A stretch of DNA of 64,000 nt, from the NCBI RefSeq assembly GCF_000213805.1, contig NC_015556.1:62001-126000 (forward strand), read 5' to 3'. Below are positions 36,563 through 44,885 of this stretch, piece by piece. The notes below the pieces were generated by a model. That model was not told the DNA's origin and made no database searches. It saw only the letters and a program-made list of their open reading frames with translations. The DNA is from Pseudomonas fulva 12-X (GTDB lineage: Bacteria; Pseudomonadota; Gammaproteobacteria; Pseudomonadales; Pseudomonadaceae). How positions within the stretch are numbered: position 1 is the stretch's first letter; each line of letters begins with the position of its first letter. A program made the position numbers and the translations under genes.

Positions 36563-36581
36563 GCCCCGGATTCAGATTGCC

Positions 36582-37559
36582 ATGAACCTTTCTGCCTTTT
36601 TCAAGCGCTGCGCCAGTAACGGCAGCCTGTTCGCCATCCTTTCCGCTGCCGGTTTCAGCATGAAGGCGATCTTCGTCAAAATGGCGTACATCGCCGCGCC
36701 CGTCGAGGCGATCACCCTGCTGGCGATGCGCATGACCCTCGCCCTGCCGCTGTTTCTGTGGCTGGTCTGGCTGAGCCGCAGTGGTACTGGAACAGTTGGG
36801 CGTTTTTCCCTGGGCGATGGCGCACGTGTCGTGGTGCTGGCGCTGTTCGGCTATTACCTGTCGAGCCTGTTCGACTTCTACGGTTTGCAGTACATCAGCG
36901 CGGGCCTTGAGCGGCTGATCCTGTTCACCTACCCGACCCTGGTGCTGGTGTTCCAGATGATCGCCTTTCGTGAGCGCCCCAGCCGTCGCACGTTGCTGGC
37001 CATGGCGGTTTGTTACCTGGGCCTCGGCGTGGCGCTCTTGCACGATATCGGCGCCACCGATATGGGCAGCCAGGTGATCATCGGCTCGCTGTGGGTATTC
37101 GCCAGCGCCGTGACCTACGCGCTGTATTACCTGGGCACCGGCGTGATGGTGAAGCGCCTGGGTTCGATGCGCCTGGCTGGCCTGGCGGGCAGTGCGTCGT
37201 CGCTGATGGTGCTGGCGCACTTCTTCGTCACCGAACCGGCCGGCAGCATGCTCGCGCAACCGGCCCAGGTATGGATCTGCGCGGCGCTGATGGCGCTGAT
37301 TTCCACCGTGCTGCCGGTGTACTGGATGGCCCTGGCGATCCAGCGAATCGGCACCACCCACACCGCCGCCGTCGGCAACCTCGGCCCGGTGCTGACCATC
37401 TTCGCCGCCTGGGCGCTGCTTGGCGAAGCCATCTCGCCGTACCAGATGGCCGGGCTGGCGCTGGTGATGTTCGGTATCTGGCAGCTCAAGGCGGGTGCGG
37501 CGAAGAAGGCCGTGGTTGCCGAGGTGGCGGGTGCGGGTAAGCCGAGTTCGGTGAGTTGA
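36582..37559 (+). CDS. EamA-family (DMT) transporter
   Basis: A 325-residue protein with ten predicted membrane helices in two EamA halves. The first half has SIFKAIFVKMAY-like (SMKAIFVKMAYIAAPVEAI) and the second QRIGTTHTAAVGNLGPVLTIFAAWALLGEAISPYQMAG, the normal EamA end (both shortened here: GLVLLGEAI-type motif is WALLGEAIS). Members export amino acids or metabolites. It is divergent from a LysR gene that likely controls it. Confidence 0.86.
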   Translation: MNLSAFFKRCASNGSLFAILSAAGFSMKAIFVKMAYIAAPVEAITLLAMRMTLALPLFLWLVWLSRSGTGTVGRFSLGDGARVVVLALFGYYLSSLFDFYGLQYISAGLERLILFTYPTLVLVFQMIAFRERPSRRTLLAMAVCYLGLGVALLHDIGATDMGSQVIIGSLWVFASAVTYALYYLGTGVMVKRLGSMRLAGLAGSASSLMVLAHFFVTEPAGSMLAQPAQVWICAALMALISTVLPVYWMALAIQRIGTTHTAAVGNLGPVLTIFAAWALLGEAISPYQMAGLALVMFGIWQLKAGAAKKAVVAEVAGAGKPSSVS

Positions 37560-37598
37560 GCGGCTGCGGAAGGCAGAAGCGGATATCCAACGATTCAA

Positions 37599-37651
37599 TG
37601 TGGGAACGGGCCATGCCCGTGATTTTTTTGCGGGCATGGCCCGCTCCCACA
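37599..37651. terminator. Strong hairpin between convergent genes
   Basis: Arms TGTGGGAACGGGCCATGCCCG and CGGGCATGGCCCGCTCCCACA (one arm shown in full would exceed limits; ends are 37599 and 37651) with a T-rich loop GATTTTTTT. It lies between the EamA gene and the convergent Nudix gene. One mismatch interrupts the stem. It likely terminates transcription or stabilises 3' ends on both strands. Confidence 0.65.
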
Positions 37652-37714
37652 GATAATCACAAGTCCTCCCGACGGGAACGAGCGGCCGCTCCCGCCACAG
37701 AACGGCACAACGCG

Positions 37715-38278
37715 CTAGCGGATGAAATGCACCTTGCCCGTATCGTCACTGCCCATGTAGATCCCATAACTGCCCGTCTCGCGCTCGGCAATGTAGCGTT
37801 CTAGGATCTGCCGGATGGCCGGGTAGTAGATCTGCTCCCAGGGGATGTCTTCGGGGGCGAAGAAGCGGCGGGCCAGGGTTTCGCTGCCGAAGTAGCCGAT
37901 GTCGTGCAGCAGTTTGGCACGGAAGATCAGGTACACCTCGCTGATCGCCGGCACGCTGAAGATCGAATAGGGGCAGGTGATTTCCGCCACCACGCCGGCC
38001 TCCTCGCGTACTTCGCGCAGGGCGGCTTCTTCGGTGGTCTCGCCGTTTTCCATGAAGCCGGCCGGCAGCGTCCAGGTGCCGATGCGCGGCTTGATGGCGC
38101 GCTGGCACAGCAGGTAGCGGCCGTCCTGCTCGATGATGCAGCCGGTGATTATCTTCGGGTTTTCGTAGTGGATGTGCCCGCAGCCGGCGCACACCAGGCG
38201 GTGGTGGTCGTCGCCTGCCGGGCGACGCCGTTCCAGCGTCGCGCTGCCGCATTGAGTACAGAAGCGCGGGCTGGGCAT
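37715..38278 (-). CDS. Nudix hydrolase with zinc ribbon (NudC-like)
   Basis: A 187-residue protein. An N-terminal zinc ribbon (FCTQCGSA and LVCAGCGHIHYENPK) precedes a complete Nudix box, GFMENGETTEEAALREVREEAG. The layout resembles the C-terminal half of NADH pyrophosphatases and ADP-ribose-type hydrolases. It starts five bases after the stop of the GntR regulator in the same direction, so it is probably read through from the catabolic operon. Substrate unknown; a nucleotide conjugate is likely. Confidence 0.85.
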   Translation of the reverse strand: MPSPRFCTQCGSATLERRRPAGDDHHRLVCAGCGHIHYENPKIITGCIIEQDGRYLLCQRAIKPRIGTWTLPAGFMENGETTEEAALREVREEAGVVAEITCPYSIFSVPAISEVYLIFRAKLLHDIGYFGSETLARRFFAPEDIPWEQIYYPAIRQILERYIAERETGSYGIYMGSDDTGKVHFIR

Positions 38279-38283
38279 GGCGG

Positions 38284-39033
38284 TCAGCGTCCGATACGCG
38301 GGTCTGTGAGGCCGATGGGGGCGACGATGTCGCGGGCCTTGGCACCTTCCTGCTTGGCTTCCAGGTATTCCAGGGCGACCTTGGCGGCGGCGCGCACATG
38401 GTCCACCGAGGCCTGGTGGGCGGCGATCGGGTCGCCGCTCTTGATCGCCTCGACCATGCGCTCCATTTCCTGGTTGCTGGTGCTGCGGCGGTTGCTCTGC
38501 GACACCGAGGTGGCACGCAGGTAGCTGATGCGTGCCTGCAGCTGGCGCAGCTGGGTGGCCGCCGCCTCGTTGCCGCAGCCTTCGAGCAGCACGTTGTAGA
38601 ACTCCTGCACCGACTCCAGCACGTCCGGCAGCTCGCCTTCTTCGAGGGTCTGGCGGTTGTTCTCCAGGGCGCGTTCCAGGGCGCGGATGTCCTTGGCGCG
38701 AGCACGCAGGGTGAACAGCTGGACGATCATGCCCTCCAGCACGCAGCGCAGTTCGTAGAGGTCGCAGGCGTCTTCCAGGGTGATGATCGCCACGCGCGGG
38801 CCCTTGGCGTCGGCGAATTCCACCAGGCCTTCGGATTCCAGATGGCGCAACGCCTCACGTACCGAGGTACGGCTGACGCCCAGGCGATCACAGAGGTCGC
38901 GCTCCACCAGGCGGTCGCCGGGCAGCAGCTGGAAATTCATGATGGCGCTGCGCAGCTTGTCCAGAACGATTTCCCGCAGGGTCACGGGATTGCGGTTGAC
39001 CTTGAAGCTGTCGTCGATCGGCTGGCGTTTCAT
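38284..39033 (-). CDS. GntR-family regulator, FCD (FadR) type
   Basis: A 249-residue regulator: winged helix (VLDKLRSAIMNFQLLPGDRLVERDL, in part LVERDLCDRLGVSRTSVREAL) followed by an all-helical FCD domain with the metal-binding pattern (DACDLYELRCVLEG, and H in AAHQASVDHVRAA). FCD regulators bind TGGTnnACCA-type palindromes, which is the core of the four shared sites in this region. It is encoded in the operon behind site D, so it would be autoregulated. ATG 39033 (MKRQP) is preferred; ATG 39069 is possible. Confidence 0.86.
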   Translation of the reverse strand: MKRQPIDDSFKVNRNPVTLREIVLDKLRSAIMNFQLLPGDRLVERDLCDRLGVSRTSVREALRHLESEGLVEFADAKGPRVAIITLEDACDLYELRCVLEGMIVQLFTLRARAKDIRALERALENNRQTLEEGELPDVLESVQEFYNVLLEGCGNEAAATQLRQLQARISYLRATSVSQSNRRSTSNQEMERMVEAIKSGDPIAAHQASVDHVRAAAKVALEYLEAKQEGAKARDIVAPIGLTDPRIGR

Positions 39034-39086
39034 GGTTGGTGCTCGCGTTATAGGTATGGGCGCACTCATCGCATTGCCTTGGCCGC

Positions 39087-39485
39087 TTATGCCTCGGGTT
39101 GCTGCTGCTCGGCATCCGCTTCGGCGAAGGCCTCGCGGGCGATGCGGAAACTGTCGACCGCGGCAGGCACGCCACAGTAGATGCCGACCTGCAGCAGGAT
39201 CTCGCGGATCTGCTCACGGCTGAGGCCGTTACGCAGGGCGCCGCGAATGTGCAGCTTCAGTTCGTGCGGGCGATTGAGCGCGGAAATCATGGCCAAGTTT
39301 ATCATGCTGCGTTCCTGCATCGATAAGCCTTCCCGGCCCCACACGTGCCCCCAGCAGTATTCGGTGACCAGCTCCTGCAGCGGGCGGTTGAAGTCGTCGG
39401 CGTTCTCCACCGAGCGCTTCACGTAGGCCTCGCCCAGCACCTGGGTGCGGATCTTCAGGCCCTTTTCGTACTTGTCGTTGCTCAT
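39087..39485 (-). CDS. Carboxymuconolactone decarboxylase family protein
   Basis: A 132-residue protein of the CMD/AhpD-like family (LGEAYVKRSV, FNRPLQELVTEYCWGHVWGR, SMINLAMISALNRPHELKLHI, REILLQVGIYCGVPAAVDSF; long parts split). There is a single cysteine pair-like arrangement (Y-C-W and Y-C-G) but no CxxC peroxidase motif, so decarboxylase or isomerase chemistry is more likely than peroxidase. It sits between the SSA dehydrogenase and the GntR gene. It is a candidate for the conserved hypothetical helper reported in the trigonelline pathway. Confidence 0.82.
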   Translation of the reverse strand: MSNDKYEKGLKIRTQVLGEAYVKRSVENADDFNRPLQELVTEYCWGHVWGREGLSMQERSMINLAMISALNRPHELKLHIRGALRNGLSREQIREILLQVGIYCGVPAAVDSFRIAREAFAEADAEQQQPEA

Positions 39486-39590
39486 GTCGGTTCTCCTGGG
39501 TCGATTGAGGTTGCTGCAGTGCTAGGCAAAGCAATCCATTCGGGTCAATCGCGGGCATGGCCCGCTCCCACATATCGCATTAGGCCAGAA

Positions 39591-39654
39591 CGTAGGATGG
39601 GTCGGGCCGCGTAGGTGAAACCCATCACCATTGATGGGTTTCACCCATCCTACG
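39591..39654. repeat. Double-nested palindrome
   Basis: Outer arms CGTAGGATGGGT (39591-39602) and ACCCATCCTACG (39643-39654) enclose inner arms GTGAAACCCATCA (39615-39627) and TGATGGGTTTCAC (39632-39644). It lies between the SSA dehydrogenase and CMD genes and can form a very stable RNA hairpin, which could lower expression of the downstream regulator and Nudix genes. A half copy of the TGTGGGAGCG family is adjacent (39551-39573). Confidence 0.7.
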
Positions 39655-39672
39655 CGGTAACCAGCTCCAGCC

Positions 39673-41124
39673 TCACAACCCACCCATCAGGGTGTATTTG
39701 ATTTCCAGGTAATCGTCGATGCCGTAGTGCGAGCCCTCGCGGCCCAGGCCGGAGGACTTGATGCCGCCGAAGGGCGCCACTTCCGTGGAGATCAGCCCTT
39801 CATTGATGCCGACCATGCCATATTCCAGCGCCTCGCTCATCCGCCAGGCGCGGCCCAGGTCGCGGGTGTAGCAGTAGGCGGCCAGGCCGAATTCGGTGTC
39901 GTTGGCCATGTGGATCGCCTGGGCCTCGTCGCTGAAGCGAAACACCGCGGCCAGCGGGCCGAAGGTCTCGTCGCGGGCGACTTTCATCTCGGTGGTCACC
40001 TCACTCAGTACGGTGGGCTGGTAGAAGCCATGGCCGAGGGCGTGGCGCTTGCCGCCGCAGACCAGCCGGGCGCCTTTGCCCAAGGCATCGGAGACGTGAT
40101 CGGCGACCTTGTCCACAGCCCGGTCGTTGATCAGCGGGCCTTGCTGGGCGCCATCGGTAAAGCCATCGGCGACTTTCAGCTCGCGTACGCGCTCGGCCAG
40201 GCGGGCGACGAAGGCGTCGTGGATGCCGTCTTGCACCAGAAAGCGGTTCACGCACACGCAGGTCTGCCCGGCATTGCGGTACTTGGCGACCATGGCACCG
40301 TCGACGGCGCGCTCCAGGTCGGCGTCATCGAAGACGATGAACGGCGCGTTGCCGCCCAGCTCCAGCGATACCTTCTTCAGGGTGCTGGCGCACTGCTGCA
40401 TGAGCAGCTTGCCGATCGGCGTGGAGCCGGTGAACGACAGCTTGCGTACCTCGGCGCTGGCGCACAGCTCGTTGCCGATGGCCACCGCATCACCGGTGAT
40501 CACGTTGAGCAGGCCGGCGGGCAGCCCGGCTTCTTCGGCCAGCACAGCCAAGGCCAGGGCCGAGAATGGCGTTTCCGGCGCTGGTTTGACGATGCACGGG
40601 CAGCCGGCAGCCAGGGCCGGGCCGACCTTGCGGGTGATCATCGCCGCCGGGAAATTCCACGGCGTGATCGCGGCGACCACGCCGATCGGCTCCTTGGTCA
40701 CCACGATGCGCGCGTCGGGCTTGTGGCTGGGAATGGTGTCGCCGTAGATGCGTTTGGCTTCCTCGGCGAACCACTCGATAAAGCTGGCGGCGTAGAGAAT
40801 CTCGCCACGGGCCTCGGCCAACGGCTTGCCCTGCTCGAGGGTGAGAATCTCGGCCAGCGCGTCGGCGTTTTCCAGCATCAGGGCGTGCCAGCGCTTGAGG
40901 ATGGCGCTGCGTTCCTTGGCGGTGCGTGCCCGCCAGGCTGGCCAGGCGGCGTTGGCGGCGGCGATGGCGCGGCGAGTTTCGGCGCTGCCCATGTCGGGCA
41001 CCCGGCCGATCTCTTCGCCATTGGCGGGGTTGAAGATGGCTTGGGTGCCGCCTTCATCGGCGGCCAGCCACTGGCCATCGATGTAGGCGTGCTGGCGGAA
41101 CAGGCGCGAGGCGTTGGGCGTCAT
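39673..41124 (-). CDS. tgnE: Succinate-semialdehyde dehydrogenase
   Basis: A 483-residue aldehyde dehydrogenase close to GabD. Visible motifs: ITPWNFPAAMITRKVGPALAAGC, the catalytic Glu in ELGGNAPFIVFDDADLE, the catalytic Cys in NAGQTCVCVNRFLVQ, and EETFGP-like DETFGPLAAVF (long motifs are abbreviated). The CVC pair near the active site is typical of GabD. It would convert succinate semialdehyde to succinate, the last step of the proposed pathway. ATG 41124 has a TGGAGC site. Family assignment is firm; the pathway name follows from neighbours. Confidence 0.85.
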   Translation of the reverse strand: MTPNASRLFRQHAYIDGQWLAADEGGTQAIFNPANGEEIGRVPDMGSAETRRAIAAANAAWPAWRARTAKERSAILKRWHALMLENADALAEILTLEQGKPLAEARGEILYAASFIEWFAEEAKRIYGDTIPSHKPDARIVVTKEPIGVVAAITPWNFPAAMITRKVGPALAAGCPCIVKPAPETPFSALALAVLAEEAGLPAGLLNVITGDAVAIGNELCASAEVRKLSFTGSTPIGKLLMQQCASTLKKVSLELGGNAPFIVFDDADLERAVDGAMVAKYRNAGQTCVCVNRFLVQDGIHDAFVARLAERVRELKVADGFTDGAQQGPLINDRAVDKVADHVSDALGKGARLVCGGKRHALGHGFYQPTVLSEVTTEMKVARDETFGPLAAVFRFSDEAQAIHMANDTEFGLAAYCYTRDLGRAWRMSEALEYGMVGINEGLISTEVAPFGGIKSSGLGREGSHYGIDDYLEIKYTLMGGL

Positions 41125-41233
41125 GGCGGCTCCAGAAGAAAACAGGCCATGCTCGAGGGTGGGTGAGCATGGCCAAAGAAAAGATGTGCAGCTTGTTGAC
41201 CATCGGCTCCTGGCAGGCCGCTGGTCAGCTCGC

Positions 41234-41719
41234 TCAGGCAAATGCCGGTAGGGCGCCGAGTTTGCCGCGGTGGTAGATCATCGGCACCGGAGCTTCCTCG
41301 GGCAGGATCAGGTTCTTCACCGCGCCGACCATGATCGCGTGGTCACCACCGTCATACTCGCGCCACAGCTCGCACTCGATGATCGCTGCGGCATTGTTCA
41401 GCAGCGGGTTGCCCAGCTCGCTGAGGGTCCACTCGATACCGGCGGCCTTGTCCTTGCCCTTGCCGGCGAAGGCATAGGCTTCCTTCTGCTGCTCGGCGGA
41501 CAGCAGGTGGATGGCGAAGCGCTTGCTGTCGCGCAGCACCGGGTAGGAATCGGAGGCGTAGTTGGGGCAGAACAGCACCAGCGCCGGGTCGATGGACAGC
41601 GCGCTGAAGGCGCTGGCGGTGATGCCGACGATGCCGCCATCGGGGCCCAGGGTGGTGACGATGGTCACGCCAGAGGGGAAGGCGGCCATGACGGATTTGT
41701 AGAGTCCGGGTTCGATCAT
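41234..41719 (-). CDS. tgnA: Flavin reductase, probable trigonelline oxygenase reductase component
   Basis: A 161-residue FMN reductase of the HpaC/RutF type. MAAFPSGVTIVTT, GITASAFSALSIDPALVLF, KRFAIHLLS and the HRGKLGAL end are diagnostic. It makes reduced FMN for the luciferase-like oxygenase encoded at 22893-23933. The two are 18 kb apart but share the operator palindrome. GAGGA precedes ATG 41719. Confidence 0.82.
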   Translation of the reverse strand: MIEPGLYKSVMAAFPSGVTIVTTLGPDGGIVGITASAFSALSIDPALVLFCPNYASDSYPVLRDSKRFAIHLLSAEQQKEAYAFAGKGKDKAAGIEWTLSELGNPLLNNAAAIIECELWREYDGGDHAIMVGAVKNLILPEEAPVPMIYHRGKLGALPAFA

Positions 41720-41739
41720 TTTGCTTTTCCTCGATGCGC

Positions 41740-43221
41740 TCAGCGCATCACGAACGGGTCGGGCATGGGCGCTTGCGACAGGTTGATCCACACCGTTTTC
41801 AGCTCGGTGTAGGCCAGCACCGAATCGATGCCGCTTTCACGGCCGTAGCCGCTGTTCTTGAAACCGCCGATCGGTGCCATGGCCGATACGGCGCGGTAGG
41901 TGTTGACCCAGATGATGCCCGAGCGCACGGCCTTGGCCATGCGGTGGGCGCGGCCCAGGTCGCGGGTCCAGATGCCGGCGGCGAGGCCGAACTGCGAGTC
42001 GTTGGCCATGGCCAGGGCGTCGGCTTCGTCCTTGAAACGGATCACCGAGGCGACCGGGCCGAAGACCTCTTCCTGCATGATGGTCATCGAGTGACGGTCG
42101 CATTCGAACAGCGTTGGCTCGTAGTACCAGCCTTCGCCATCGACCTGCGGGCGCTTGCCGCCCAGGCGCAGTTTGGCGCCTTCTGCCACGGCCGTGGCGA
42201 CCAGGCCTTCGACCACGGCCAGTTGCTGGGCGGTGGCCATGGGGCCCATTTCGCTGGCGTCGTCCTGGGGGTTGCCGATGCGGATGCGTTTGGCACGCTC
42301 GACCAGGCGCTCGACGAACTCGTCGTAGATGCTGTCCTGTACCAGCAGGCGCGAGCCGGCCACGCAGCTCTGCCCGGAGGCGGCGTAGATGCCGGCTACC
42401 ACGCCATTGATCGCGCTGTCCAGGTCGGCATCGGCGAAGATGATGTTCGGCGATTTGCCGCCCAGCTCCAGCGACAGCTTGGCGAAGTTCTCGGCACTGG
42501 CGCGCACCACGTGGCGCGCCGTAGCGGCGCCGCCGGTGAAGGCGATTTTGCGCACCAGCGGGTGGCTGGTCAGCGCCGCGCCGGTGGTCGGCCCGTAGCC
42601 GGTGACCACGTTGACCACCCCGGCCGGGAAGCCTGCTTCGAGGGCCAGGCGGGCCAGTTCGAGAATGGTCGCCGAGGCGTGTTCCGAGGGCTTGAGCACG
42701 ATGGTGTTGCCGGCGGCCAGGGCCGGGGCGAGCTTGATCGCGGTCAGGTAGAGCGGGCTGTTCCAGGGGATGATGCCGGCCACCACGCCAATCGGCTCGT
42801 GGGTGGTGTAGGCGAACATGTCCGGTTTATCGAGGGGCAGGGTGCCGCCTTCGAGCTTGTCGGCCAGGCCCGCGGTGTAATGGAAGAACTCCGGCAGGTA
42901 TCCGACCTGGCCGCGGGTTTCGCGGATCAGCTTGCCGTTATCGCGGCTTTCCAGCTGGGCCAGGGCTTCCTTGTTCTCGGCGATCAGGTCGCCGAGGCGG
43001 CGCAGCAGCTTGCCCCGGGCGGTGGCGCTGAGGCCGCGCCAGGCGGGGTTGTCGAAGGCTGCCTGAGCGGCCTGCACGGCGCGCTCGACATCCTCGGCGC
43101 CGGCATCCGGAAGCACGGCCCAGGCCTGGGCGCGGGCCGGGTCGAGGCTCTCGAAGGTGTTGCCCGACTGCGCGTCGACCCACTGGCCGTCAATGCACAT
43201 CTGATAGCGTGCGAGTGTCAT
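41740..43221 (-). CDS. tgnC: Aldehyde dehydrogenase, probable MFMB dehydrogenase
   Basis: A 493-residue aldehyde dehydrogenase with PWNSPLYLT (NAD loop), the catalytic Glu in ELGGKSPNIIFADADLD, the catalytic Cys in ASGQSCVAGSRLLVQ and EEVFGPVASVIRF. In the A. baylyi trigonelline pathway an enzyme of this class oxidises the ring-opened hydroxybutyrolactone (MFMB) to MFMS. Its stop is 20 bases from the flavin reductase gene and its start overlaps the hydrolase stop, so all are in one operon. Substrate inferred from context. Confidence 0.78.
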   Translation of the reverse strand: MTLARYQMCIDGQWVDAQSGNTFESLDPARAQAWAVLPDAGAEDVERAVQAAQAAFDNPAWRGLSATARGKLLRRLGDLIAENKEALAQLESRDNGKLIRETRGQVGYLPEFFHYTAGLADKLEGGTLPLDKPDMFAYTTHEPIGVVAGIIPWNSPLYLTAIKLAPALAAGNTIVLKPSEHASATILELARLALEAGFPAGVVNVVTGYGPTTGAALTSHPLVRKIAFTGGAATARHVVRASAENFAKLSLELGGKSPNIIFADADLDSAINGVVAGIYAASGQSCVAGSRLLVQDSIYDEFVERLVERAKRIRIGNPQDDASEMGPMATAQQLAVVEGLVATAVAEGAKLRLGGKRPQVDGEGWYYEPTLFECDRHSMTIMQEEVFGPVASVIRFKDEADALAMANDSQFGLAAGIWTRDLGRAHRMAKAVRSGIIWVNTYRAVSAMAPIGGFKNSGYGRESGIDSVLAYTELKTVWINLSQAPMPDPFVMR

Positions 43222-44051
43222 GCGACGATCCCCTTTGCGGTGTGCTGCAACTGGCTGGCGTGTTCCAGGAACTCCAGCAGCATCTGGTTGACCAGGCGCG
43301 GCGATTCCACCGGCATCATATGCCGTTGCTCAGGCAGCACCACGACCCGCGCGCCGGGAATGCACTGCGCCAGTTGCTCGGCCATCTGCGGCGTGGAGCC
43401 CGGGTCGAGCTCGCCGGTGGCGATCAGCGTCGGCACATGGATGTCGGCCAGGTCGTCGGCGCGGTACATGTCCTGGGTGGCGAACAGCGTGTAGGTGGTC
43501 AGGTAGCCCTGCGGGTCGTTGGCGGCCAGGGTCTGGCGGATCGCTGCGATCTGCGCCGGATTGGCGGCCTGGTACTCACGGCTGAACCAGCGCGACAGCG
43601 CCGCTTCGGCATTGGCGTCCGGGCCATGTTCGGCGGCTTGGGCGGTGCGTGCGATAACGCCGGCGCGCTGCTCGGGGCTGCGGTTGAACACGCTGTTGAG
43701 CACCACCAGGGCGCCGATGCGCTGCGGGTGGTGCAGCGCGAAGGCACGGGCCACCAGGCCGCCCATGGAAAAGCCGATCACCATGGCCTGCGACAGGCCG
43801 AGGTGGTCGAGCAATTCACGCAACTGGTCGGCGTAACCGGCCAGGTCGGTGTCTACCGCGGGGCGCGGGCTGTCGCCGTGGCCGAGCATGTCGTAGACGA
43901 TGACCTGGAAATGCTGGGCCAGGCCAACCACCTGGCCGCCCCACATGTCTTTCGTCAGGCCCACGCCGTGGATCAACACCACGGGTTGGCCCTGGCCGAT
44001 CACCCGGTAACTGGTGCCGGCGGGGGTACGTTCAGCGAGTTGCCGAATCAT
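43218..44051 (-). CDS. tgnD: Alpha/beta hydrolase, probable MFMS hydrolase
   Basis: A 277-residue alpha/beta hydrolase. The oxyanion region VVLIHGVGLTKDMW, nucleophile elbow GFSMGG (Ser about 114), the acid Asp in ATGELDPGS and the catalytic His in PEQRHMMPVE are in the right order. It fits the hydrolase that splits (N-methylformamido)methylene succinate to methylamine, formate, CO2 and succinate semialdehyde. ATG 44051 follows GGAGCAGG. It overlaps the aldehyde dehydrogenase gene by four bases. Confidence 0.78.
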   Translation of the reverse strand: MIRQLAERTPAGTSYRVIGQGQPVVLIHGVGLTKDMWGGQVVGLAQHFQVIVYDMLGHGDSPRPAVDTDLAGYADQLRELLDHLGLSQAMVIGFSMGGLVARAFALHHPQRIGALVVLNSVFNRSPEQRAGVIARTAQAAEHGPDANAEAALSRWFSREYQAANPAQIAAIRQTLAANDPQGYLTTYTLFATQDMYRADDLADIHVPTLIATGELDPGSTPQMAEQLAQCIPGARVVVLPEQRHMMPVESPRLVNQMLLEFLEHASQLQHTAKGIVA

Positions 44052-44064
44052 GGCCTGCTCCCGA

Positions 44065-44655
44065 TTACTGCGCCTTCTCGGCCGCCAGTTCTTCCAGATC
44101 GATATAACGGTTGCCGATGCGCGGGTGCAGACGACCACCGTCGGCCGCGCCCAGCACCACGACGATCTCGTCGGCGCGTGGGGCGTCTTCGATCTGCATC
44201 TCCAGGGTGATGTAGTGCGAGCGCAGGCCTTCGTCGTCCTTGTGCATCATCGGGATCTGAATCGAGGTACCCGGCCCGCCACGCTTGTTGGTGAACGACA
44301 GGTAGCTCTTGGCCTTCACCGCCTCGCGGTAATGGTTGCCGAAACGCAGGGTGTGGATAACCGCCGAAGCATGCTCGATTTCCCCGTCAGCGCCGACCAC
44401 GGCGGCCTTGCCGTAGGCTTCGATCTTGTCGGCGCCGCCGATGGCTGCGGTCAGGCGCGCGACCATCAGTTCGCCGAGGGCGGAGCAGTTGGCCTTGATC
44501 TGCGGCTTGAGGTCTTCGACGAAGCCATTGCCAACCCACGGGTTCTTGATCACGACGGCCAGGCCGACCATGGTGACCGGCTTGTCGGTCGCCTTGCCGC
44601 CTTCGATCAGGGTTTCCTCTGTGTAGCTGACGATCTTGCGAATCTCGAAACTCAT
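44065..44655 (-). CDS. Amino acid synthesis family protein (DUF1185)
   Basis: A 196-residue protein of PF06684 (IRKIVSYTEETLIEGG, AVVIKNPWVGNGFVEDL, GKAAVVG, EIEHASAVIHTLRFGNHYR, TSIQIPMMHKDDEGLRSHY; shortened). The family name is historical; its activity is not established. Here it is the first gene of the catabolic operon, 32 bases after operator site D, so it is likely needed for the pathway, perhaps as the hypothetical helper seen in trigonelline breakdown or as an amide/isomerase enzyme. Confidence 0.82.
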   Translation of the reverse strand: MSFEIRKIVSYTEETLIEGGKATDKPVTMVGLAVVIKNPWVGNGFVEDLKPQIKANCSALGELMVARLTAAIGGADKIEAYGKAAVVGADGEIEHASAVIHTLRFGNHYREAVKAKSYLSFTNKRGGPGTSIQIPMMHKDDEGLRSHYITLEMQIEDAPRADEIVVVLGAADGGRLHPRIGNRYIDLEELAAEKAQ

Positions 44656-44686
44656 GGCAGCTCCTCGGCTGGTTGGTGTTGGGTAT

Positions 44687-44700
44687 TATGGTATACCAGA
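44687..44700. promoter_or_regulatory. GntR/FadR-type operator, site D
   Basis: TATGGTATACCAGA, one mismatch from the perfect palindrome, 32 bases before the first gene of the catabolic operon. Read on the minus strand, TTGCAT and CATAAT in this stretch could serve as -35 and -10 with a 19-base spacer, so a bound repressor would cover the promoter. Confidence 0.72.
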
Positions 44701-44885
44701 ATACACAATATGCAAGCATTGCCGAATCCCAGGCGTGGCGGTGCCTTGGCGCTTTAGCTGCGAGACTGCGCGGCTCGAAAAATGATCGATAGGGATGGTT
44801 TAGATAGGGGAGGTATTGCGGGGAAGGGTTGGAGCGACGCCATCACAATCAAGCGCCGCCTTTTGGTGATCGTGTGCTGCTGGGG

